11,801 nt of DNA from Chrysiogenales bacterium (lineage in GTDB: Bacteria > Acidobacteriota > Aminicenantia > UBA2199): assembly GCA_004525465.1 (NCBI GenBank), contig SPCN01000045.1, forward strand, positions 1-11,801, given 5' to 3'. Position numbers and translations under genes: made by a program. The notes beneath the pieces were generated by a model. It saw only the letters and a program-made list of their open reading frames with translations. It did not search any database and had not been told where the DNA came from. Below, piece after piece: positions 6,567-11,801 of the stretch (positions within the stretch are counted from its first letter, which is position 1; each line of letters starts with the position of its first letter).

Positions 6567-9500
6567 TTATCCCGCGGCAAGCTGATCCAGTTTTTCTAAA
6601 AAGATTCCCAGTTTGTATTTGGCTTTTGCAGCCAGGGTCGGCAAAAAATTCATAAAATTCAGCAATTCCGTATCTTTCTGGCCGCATTCATTCCTGTCCC
6701 CACCCTTATCCCGGTACAGGTCCCAGAGCCAAATGACGGTCAGCCACTCACAAAGTTCGTTAAATGCCTCCCGGTTAAAAAACAGATCGTCCTGCTGACG
6801 ATTGATCTGCAGCAATTCCTGTATTTCGCTGTCATTAAAAATAATTTGCAGACAGGCACCGATGGCCGCAGTCACGGACTTTCCCGACCCGTCCCCAACG
6901 GCTTCCCGGTCAGGCATCGGTTTTTCGAAAACACTGGCGATCCTGATCCTTGTTAGCGCCGCTTCGCTCTCCGCTTCTGCAAATCCCCACCCACGCAAAA
7001 TATCAGCCGCGACAGCGTCGAGGTTCCGATCAGTAAAGCGGGCCTTCCAGTCCGGCGCTTGTCCGGTCCCGATGGAAATTAGGCCTCGCAGGTAGATCCA
7101 AAGAACGAACAGCTTGCTTGTCCGTGGCTTTTTCATGAATACGTTCCGCAAATACCCTCCGGAAATCGTGGCGGGCGCCAGGGGAATTTTCTCTTCTTCT
7201 CCTCCGGGTCGAAAAACAGTCCGCAGCATCAGCAGGTCCTCGATGACCGTCTCCGTTGTCTTGCGCCCCCCTTCTCTCTCGTCGGCCTGGAACGCTGACT
7301 GCAGCATCAGCACAGCGATTTTATTTTCTAGTTCCTGCCAAAGTTCGCCTTCATTTTTGCTGCCCGGCCGCCCTTGAAAAACTTGCAATTGCCTGGATAA
7401 AAGTTCTGGCTGGCACAACTCCCTCAGGGCGCGATGCAGGGGCAGCAGGGCCATTTCCCGGCCGGCCTTTTCCAAGCTGGCAACGCCGCGTCCCTGCAGA
7501 TAGGCCGCAAGCCGGGCCAGATGCCCGACGGAGTCTTCGGCCATTTCCTTGAAATCAATAAAGACGTGCGTCTGGTATGCGTTAAGCTCGATCGCCAGTC
7601 CCTGGGCAAACAGATCGCTGTTGCTGCGTATATACTCCAGCCCAGAGACCAGATCGTGAAATGCCACGAACCAGCCGGGCTGGTCGCTCAGTCCCAGTCC
7701 CAGGCCGAGATTTTTACGCCACAGCGACCGGGGGCCACCGGGACGGTCTTCGCCGGCAAAGGCAGCTGACATGTTTACCCAGCCCGAGGTACTGGCAAAG
7801 CTGTTGTGAACCACCACCAGGCAGCGTTCGCTTCCATGGCGGTTGGAGAAAGCGATCACGTTCTCGTCCACCAGCCCGCTATTCTGGTAAAAATCATATA
7901 ACATAAAATCACTCAGCCCGGAAAAAAGCGCCCGGTTGCGCAGCAGCGGAAAGATCTGCCGCTCGTGGCGGCGGATCAAATCATCGTCGGCGCGTTCATC
8001 CAGGTAAGCCCGGCGGTATTCCATGCCGTATTTTTCCGCGAATCCCTCGATCTGGCCGTGGCCGAACATCGGCAAACCCGGAAGGGCGGCCATCAGGGTG
8101 CAGGCGCAGAAATATTTGTCATCCTTGCCGAATTGGGCCAACGCGGTCTCTTCATCCGGATTGTTCATGAAATTGACGAAACGCTTCAGAATTTCGGGAT
8201 TGAATTCCAATACATCTTTCAGCGAGGTGCGGAATTTGGCGTTCTCCTCATCTTTCAGGAAATTCATGAAGGAGCTGTTGTATACGCGGTGCATGCCCAG
8301 CGAGCGCACAAAATAGGATTCCATCAGCCAGAAAGCTTCGGCCAGCAGCAGAGTGTCGGGAATTTCCGCGGCCACGCGGTCAACCACCTCCCTCCAGAAT
8401 TCTGCGGGCAGCGCCTGATCAAAATGCTCTTGGGTCATCCCCTGCCCGGCCCGCGAAGGGATATCGCCACCGCTGCCCGGCCTGGGGAACCAGAGCCGCT
8501 GGTAATGCCTGCGCGTCAGGGTCATGGCGGCGTCAAAACGAATGATGGGGAAATTCCGGGCCACGGCCAGAATGGTCTGCATGACCGCCTCGCGGACATC
8601 GGGCCGCAGGTAATTCAGCTGGGCCGTATCGTTCCAGGGCATGCGCGTGCCGTCGTTGCCGTGATAAATATAACGCACCGCTCCGCTGCGGCGGTCCACC
8701 CACTTGAAAACCACCGCGGCGTCGCTGCGGTCATAGTAATGGTCTTCCAGGTAAATCGCCGTGCGCGGATCGCTGGAAATGTCCTCGCCGTTGAAACTGT
8801 ATGCGGGAAAAGGGCTGTGATCCAGGGAAACGAACCATTCGGGATGTTCGCTTACCCATGGGGAATCAATGCCCATGTGGTTGGGAACCATGTCGGAAGC
8901 CAGCCTGATACCCCGGGCCCCGGCTCGCTGTTTTAAATTCTGCAAGGCCGCTTCTCCGCCCAGATCGGCGGCAATTTCATAGCGATACAGAGAATAGGCC
9001 GAGGCCATGGCTTCAGGATTGCCGCATTTCTGCTTGATGCGGCGCGAGGCCGGGCTGCGCTCCCAGATACCGATCAACCAAAGTCCGCTGATACCCCAGC
9101 TGGCAAGCATGTCCAATTCCTCGTCCGGTATCTGCTCCAGAGTGTTGAGCGGTCGGCCGTACTTTTTGCTGAGCTGATCCAGCCACACATATACGGTTTT
9201 GGCCATCAGCACCAGGCGGGGCATCCATTCCCGGTCAACCGAAAACCTCTCAACCTCTTCGCCGTCAACGCTTCCCATCCCGGCAGTCAGGCTTGAGAAA
9301 CCCTCAGCCTGACCCGGACCGGGGAAATGCTTTTTTTCATCTTCTTTGATCAGGTCCAGGCTGGAAAGCAGGCGGTCAGAATACTTGCCCAGCAGCAGGC
9401 CCCATTTTTCGCTTATATAGCGAAGCTGCCCCGACAACGATTCGGGATAAGCCAGGGCGGGACTTCTGAGCATGTCGACCAGGTTCTGCCCATCCGGACC

Positions 9501-10181
9501 GAATGGGGGCATATTGGAAAAGAAATCCTTGGCCGCGGCCATGAGCCGCTGATAATCCGATTCCTCGGCCAGAGCGCTGTCGTCGAACAACTCACGGAAA
9601 GGAGAAAAGGCCGGGTTCAAGTTCTCCAGCCAAAGCATGAACATCTCTTCCAGCACCGCTTCGCGGTTAAAAATCCCCTTGCTCGTCCCCAGCAAGTATT
9701 CCTCAACACCGACCTGCTCTTGATAGACCACCTGCGGTGGAAATTCAGTGCAGAAGCGTATCAAAGTTTTGCGCACAATGCTGCCGCCCAGATCTTTTTC
9801 CAGATCGGCCATGAACATTTTGAACACCTGCGGCCGGGCCTGCGCCTCGTATAGTGAAACCACGTAATGCAGTATCTCGTCGATCAGGCCCATGGCATTT
9901 ATTGACCCGGCCCGGATCGCCTTTTCAGGGAAACGCACCAGGTCGCGTTTTTCATTCATTTTCTGGGCAAAGATGCGTACGGCCTGATAATCGGCCAGGA
10001 TCACGTTGCTGGAAAGGGAAAAAAGAGCCTGGTTGAATTGAAAGCGGCTGCGACAGGCCCGGGAAACGTGAAATTCTCTTTCAGGTCCGGGCCGTTCTGG
10101 CCAAAGCAGATCCCGCAATTTGGTCAGCCTTATGCAGAAACTCATTGAACTTGAACTCGGCGTCATTTTCATTGCCAGCAA
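6567..10181 (-). CDS. Large GH13 alpha-amylase-family protein with unassigned N- and C-terminal regions
   Basis: 1204 codons from TTG 10181. The centre (about 325-770) is a GH13 (beta/alpha)8 barrel acting on alpha-glucans or related sugars. Region I is DMVPNH (430-435). The catalytic triad is nucleophile D550 (IRFDAAMTL), acid/base E615 (LLAEAFW), and transition-state Asp676 (NNPDEE, where most family members read NHD). About 770-840 is a beta-type domain (VIAFSNRHGSERCLVVVHNS). Residues 1-320 and 840-1204 are mostly helical and I recognise no domain in them. There is no signal peptide, so it is probably cytoplasmic. Exact activity (hydrolase, transglycosidase or phosphorylase) cannot be told. 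The start is uncertain: ATGs at 10172, 10166 and 10145 are alternatives. The upstream neighbour is an MFS transporter, 98 bp away. Confidence 0.88.
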   Translation of the reverse strand: MLAMKMTPSSSSMSFCIRLTKLRDLLWPERPGPEREFHVSRACRSRFQFNQALFSLSSNVILADYQAVRIFAQKMNEKRDLVRFPEKAIRAGSINAMGLIDEILHYVVSLYEAQARPQVFKMFMADLEKDLGGSIVRKTLIRFCTEFPPQVVYQEQVGVEEYLLGTSKGIFNREAVLEEMFMLWLENLNPAFSPFRELFDDSALAEESDYQRLMAAAKDFFSNMPPFGPDGQNLVDMLRSPALAYPESLSGQLRYISEKWGLLLGKYSDRLLSSLDLIKEDEKKHFPGPGQAEGFSSLTAGMGSVDGEEVERFSVDREWMPRLVLMAKTVYVWLDQLSKKYGRPLNTLEQIPDEELDMLASWGISGLWLIGIWERSPASRRIKQKCGNPEAMASAYSLYRYEIAADLGGEAALQNLKQRAGARGIRLASDMVPNHMGIDSPWVSEHPEWFVSLDHSPFPAYSFNGEDISSDPRTAIYLEDHYYDRSDAAVVFKWVDRRSGAVRYIYHGNDGTRMPWNDTAQLNYLRPDVREAVMQTILAVARNFPIIRFDAAMTLTRRHYQRLWFPRPGSGGDIPSRAGQGMTQEHFDQALPAEFWREVVDRVAAEIPDTLLLAEAFWLMESYFVRSLGMHRVYNSSFMNFLKDEENAKFRTSLKDVLEFNPEILKRFVNFMNNPDEETALAQFGKDDKYFCACTLMAALPGLPMFGHGQIEGFAEKYGMEYRRAYLDERADDDLIRRHERQIFPLLRNRALFSGLSDFMLYDFYQNSGLVDENVIAFSNRHGSERCLVVVHNSFASTSGWVNMSAAFAGEDRPGGPRSLWRKNLGLGLGLSDQPGWFVAFHDLVSGLEYIRSNSDLFAQGLAIELNAYQTHVFIDFKEMAEDSVGHLARLAAYLQGRGVASLEKAGREMALLPLHRALRELCQPELLSRQLQVFQGRPGSKNEGELWQELENKIAVLMLQSAFQADEREGGRKTTETVIEDLLMLRTVFRPGGEEEKIPLAPATISGGYLRNVFMKKPRTSKLFVLWIYLRGLISIGTGQAPDWKARFTDRNLDAVAADILRGWGFAEAESEAALTRIRIASVFEKPMPDREAVGDGSGKSVTAAIGACLQIIFNDSEIQELLQINRQQDDLFFNREAFNELCEWLTVIWLWDLYRDKGGDRNECGQKDTELLNFMNFLPTLAAKAKYKLGIFLEKLDQLAAG

Positions 10182-10196
10182 ATACCGGCCGGCTTG

Positions 10197-10204
10197 ACCT
10201 CCTT
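10197..10204 (-). promoter_or_regulatory. Strong Shine-Dalgarno upstream of the GH13 gene
   Basis: AAGGAGGT on the minus strand is a perfect ribosome-binding sequence, but the nearest in-frame start (TTG 10181) is 15 nt away and the first ATG (10172) is 24 nt away. An in-frame TAA just upstream of it rules out a longer protein. It makes TTG 10181 the preferred start, with unusual spacing. Confidence 0.45.
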
Positions 10205-10279
10205 ATTCCACGGGACACAACCATGCCAGGCTTTCACGATAGCACAAACCGGAAAAAAAAGGAATGGAGAGAGCGGGCC

Positions 10280-11500
10280 TCAGGTTGAAGCCGGACCAGG
10301 CTTCCAGAGAGCGAACAGCAGCAGCGCCAGAAAGGCCATGGCCGCGCCGAAATAAAATGGGGCCGCCGGCCCGAAGCCGGCCCATTGCCCCATCCCGCTC
10401 CAGAGGATGCCGGCCAGGAGCGAAGCAGGCAGATCGGTGAGCCCAAGTACGGCATTATAGGTCCCGAAGGCCAATCCGCGGGATTCAGGCGGGACCAGGT
10501 CGGCCACCAGGGCCTTGGCCGTACCATAGCTCAAACCGTAATAGGCGCCGTAGATAACATACAAAATGATGATATGCGCAGCGGAGCGGGCCTGGGCCAG
10601 ACCAAGGTAAGTCATGGCATACAAGGCCCACCCGGCCATGATGACTCGGCGCCTGCCGATGCGGTCCGACAGCTTTCCAGCCGGCAGCGAAATCACGCTA
10701 TAGACAAAATTGAAGGCGATCAACATGGCCAAGATTCCGGCAATTGACAAACCGCGTTCCTGGGCGCGCAAAATAATAAAGGCGTCGGAAGAGTTGCCCA
10801 GTTCAAAAACTCCGATGATGATGACAAAATAACGGAACCTTTTCCCCAAAGGCTTGAAAGCGAACCTGGGAAGCCGGCTAGCGCCGCTGATCAGGGTTTC
10901 CTTGGCTGCCAGGGTCAGGATAACTACAGCCGCTGCCGCCGGCAAAAGGCTGGCCAGTACCAGGATGCGGAAAGTGCCGGCCAGCATTTCGCCGCCGCCT
11001 TTTTGCAGGTACCAGACAATTGCCAGGCCGATGAGCAGTCCGAAGAAAGCACCTGCGGTATCGGCGGCGCGGTGAAAGCCGAAAGCGAAACCGCGCTGGG
11101 AATCTGGAGTCGAATCGGCCACCAGGGCATCGCGCGGAGCAGTTCGCACCCCTTTGCCGATGCGGTCTCCCCAGCGGGCCGCGGCCACTACGCCCCAGGA
11201 ATTGGCGAAATAAAAAAGCGGCTTGCTCAAGGTCGAGATTCCGTAACCCAGGACCGCAAGCAGCTTTCTTTTTTTCAATTTGTCGGACAGCCAGCCTGAA
11301 TAAAGTTTTACAAAACTGGAAGTGGATTCGGCCACGCCTTCGATCAGCCCGATCACGCTGGTTTTGACTCCCAGAACATTCTTCAGGAAAAGCGGCAGGG
11401 TGTTGATGATCATTTCACTGGAAACATCGGTCAGGAAACTGGTGATACTGACAACCCAGACATTCCGGGGCAGTTTTTTTGATTTTTTTTCTTTTTCTAT
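10280..11500 (-). CDS. MFS transporter, probable ATA start
   Basis: Major facilitator superfamily membrane carrier with about 12 hydrophobic segments. Motif A appears in both halves: GWLSDKLKKRK (residues 40-50 from the ATG at 11413) and GKLSDRIGRRR. The loop DRIGKGVRTAPRDALVADS is typical of a group of uncharacterised MFS proteins; the substrate is unknown. The first ATG (11413) is a poor start: the frame continues upstream with LPRNVWVVSITSFLTDVSSE, which looks like the usual start of the first membrane helix, and 29 codons further up sits ATA (11500-11498) with AAAGGAG ending 6 nt before it. No ATG, GTG or TTG exists in frame there. With ATA as start the protein has 406 residues and a Lys-rich N-terminus. 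The stop is TGA 10282-10280. The alternatives are an ATG lost by mutation or a sequencing error. Confidence 0.85.
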   Translation of the reverse strand: MEKEKKSKKLPRNVWVVSITSFLTDVSSEMIINTLPLFLKNVLGVKTSVIGLIEGVAESTSSFVKLYSGWLSDKLKKRKLLAVLGYGISTLSKPLFYFANSWGVVAAARWGDRIGKGVRTAPRDALVADSTPDSQRGFAFGFHRAADTAGAFFGLLIGLAIVWYLQKGGGEMLAGTFRILVLASLLPAAAAVVILTLAAKETLISGASRLPRFAFKPLGKRFRYFVIIIGVFELGNSSDAFIILRAQERGLSIAGILAMLIAFNFVYSVISLPAGKLSDRIGRRRVIMAGWALYAMTYLGLAQARSAAHIIILYVIYGAYYGLSYGTAKALVADLVPPESRGLAFGTYNAVLGLTDLPASLLAGILWSGMGQWAGFGPAAPFYFGAAMAFLALLLFALWKPGPAST

Positions 11501-11531
11501 GTGCGACTCCTTTTTATCATCAGAAATAAGA

Positions 11532-11563
11532 ATTATATAAAAAAGATTTATTTAAATACACAA
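11532..11563 (-). promoter_or_regulatory. Promoter of the MFS gene
   Basis: On the minus strand a perfect TATAAT (11537-11532) lies 31 nt before the ATA start. TTGTGT (11563-11558) is 20 bp above it, or 18 bp above an overlapping TATATA (11539-11534). The region is very AT-rich, so chance matches are likely. Confidence 0.4.
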
Positions 11564-11639
11564 TTTTTTAATATTATTCGTGCGCATTTTTTTAAGGATC
11601 AGGTTTAAATCCAATCATCTAAATCTAAGGAAAGATTTG

Positions 11640-11705
11640 AATCTTTTGGCTGTGATATACGGGATGGTTTTAAATCTTCTGGCTGTTAAGTACGGGAGGG
11701 GGTTA
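11640..11705. repeat. Two-copy 33-bp tandem repeat
   Basis: Unit 1 spans 11640-11672 and unit 2 spans 11673-11705, head to tail. They match at 26 of 33 positions. Shared cores are AATCTT, TGGCTGT, TACGGGA and TTA at the unit end. It is noncoding on both strands as far as I can see. Confidence 0.7.
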
Positions 11706-11718
11706 AACCCTCCCCTAC
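11690..11718. repeat. GC-rich palindrome, REP-like hairpin
   Basis: GTA-C-GGGAGGG (11690-11700) pairs with CCCTCCC-C-TAC (11708-11718), with one C-C mismatch and a GGTTAAA loop. It overlaps the end of the second 33-bp repeat. No T-run follows on the plus strand, so it is unlikely to be an intrinsic terminator; it resembles dispersed palindromic elements. Confidence 0.55.
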
Positions 11719-11732
11719 TTCCTCACAATCAA

Positions 11733-11761
11733 TTTACTCCAGGGACCGATTCTGATACAAT
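11733..11761 (+). promoter_or_regulatory. Candidate plus-strand promoter pointing out of the window
   Basis: TTTACT (11733-11738), a 17-bp spacer, and TACAAT (11756-11761) with an extended-10 TG at 11753-11754. Transcription would start near 11768. An ATG at 11772 opens a frame MKHGPFFLLC to the window end (in frame with another ATG at 11760), resembling the start of a signal peptide, but there is no Shine-Dalgarno and too little sequence to call a gene. Confidence 0.35.
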
Positions 11762-11801
11762 GACTGCGATCATGAAACATGGACCTTTTTTCCTGCTTTG
11801 C

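Larger units (their letters stand above)
11501..11801. other. Intergenic region upstream of the MFS gene
   Basis: About 300 bp with no supported complete gene. It holds the MFS promoter and Shine-Dalgarno, an AAATCT/AGATTT inverted repeat (11621-11638), two 33-bp tandem repeats, a GC-rich hairpin, and a candidate plus-strand promoter. The AT-rich part (11515-11640) differs sharply from the GC-rich hairpin that follows. Confidence 0.6.

Noticed and set aside
7965..8936. 323-codon open frame on the plus strand inside the GH13 gene
   Set aside because: It is antisense to the barrel with its catalytic motifs; the sequence is His/Gln/Gly-rich and low in recognisable pattern, as expected from the complement of a GC-rich gene.
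10254..10261. T8 run after the MFS gene as an intrinsic terminator
   Set aside because: No stable stem precedes it on the minus strand; the upstream sequence is mostly C/T and cannot pair with itself.

Overview
This window comes from a bacterial chromosome of moderate GC. It carries a conserved housekeeping block, tRNA-Ser(GGA), SRP RNA, dnaX, ybaB and recR, all on the minus strand. A roadblock/MglB-like gene, an MglA-like Ras-family GTPase and a radical SAM/SPASM gene follow. No rRNA or marker gene fixes the taxonomy. The recR-mglB-mglA arrangement and the style of the proteins would suit Acidobacteriota, Aminicenantes-type or deltaproteobacterial-grade organisms; this is a low-confidence inference.

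Layout. Positions 1-1092 (+) hold the 3' part of a PLP-dependent fold-type I aminotransferase of the 2-aminoadipate/MocR-like group, cut by the window edge. Positions 1093-1166 are a short convergent gap with a five-copy degenerate 8-bp tandem repeat. Everything from 1167 to about 11500 is on the minus strand. In transcription order it reads: MFS transporter (11500-10280), a 1204-codon GH13 alpha-amylase-family protein (10181-6567), tRNA-Ser (6472-6386), SRP RNA (6333-6236), dnaX (6214-4649), ybaB (4656-4336), recR (4296-3694), a 13-codon candidate micro-ORF, mglB-like (3580-3092), mglA-like (3089-2499) and radical SAM (2498-1167). Positions 11501-11801 are an intergenic region with a promoter for the MFS gene, two copies of a 33-bp tandem repeat, a GC-rich hairpin, and a candidate promoter pointing out of the window on the plus strand.

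How the genes work together. dnaX, ybaB and recR form a tight replication/recombination operon; dnaX and ybaB overlap by 8 nt and look translationally coupled. tRNA-Ser has a good promoter and is probably co-transcribed with SRP RNA, whose closing stem plus U-run looks like an intrinsic terminator only 21 nt before dnaX. The mglB-mglA-radical SAM genes are packed with 2-nt and 0-nt gaps behind an extended -10 promoter located after recR. They look like one small-GTPase module with an attached Fe-S enzyme. The MFS and GH13 genes are adjacent, but the sequence does not show that they act together.

Most unusual points: the radical SAM protein has a SPASM-like domain at its N-terminus, a CX3CX4C cluster motif and a C-terminal beta-sandwich. 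Its GTG start directly follows, in frame, the mglA TAA stop. The MFS gene has a good Shine-Dalgarno sequence in front of an ATA codon, where homology-like sequence says the protein should begin.
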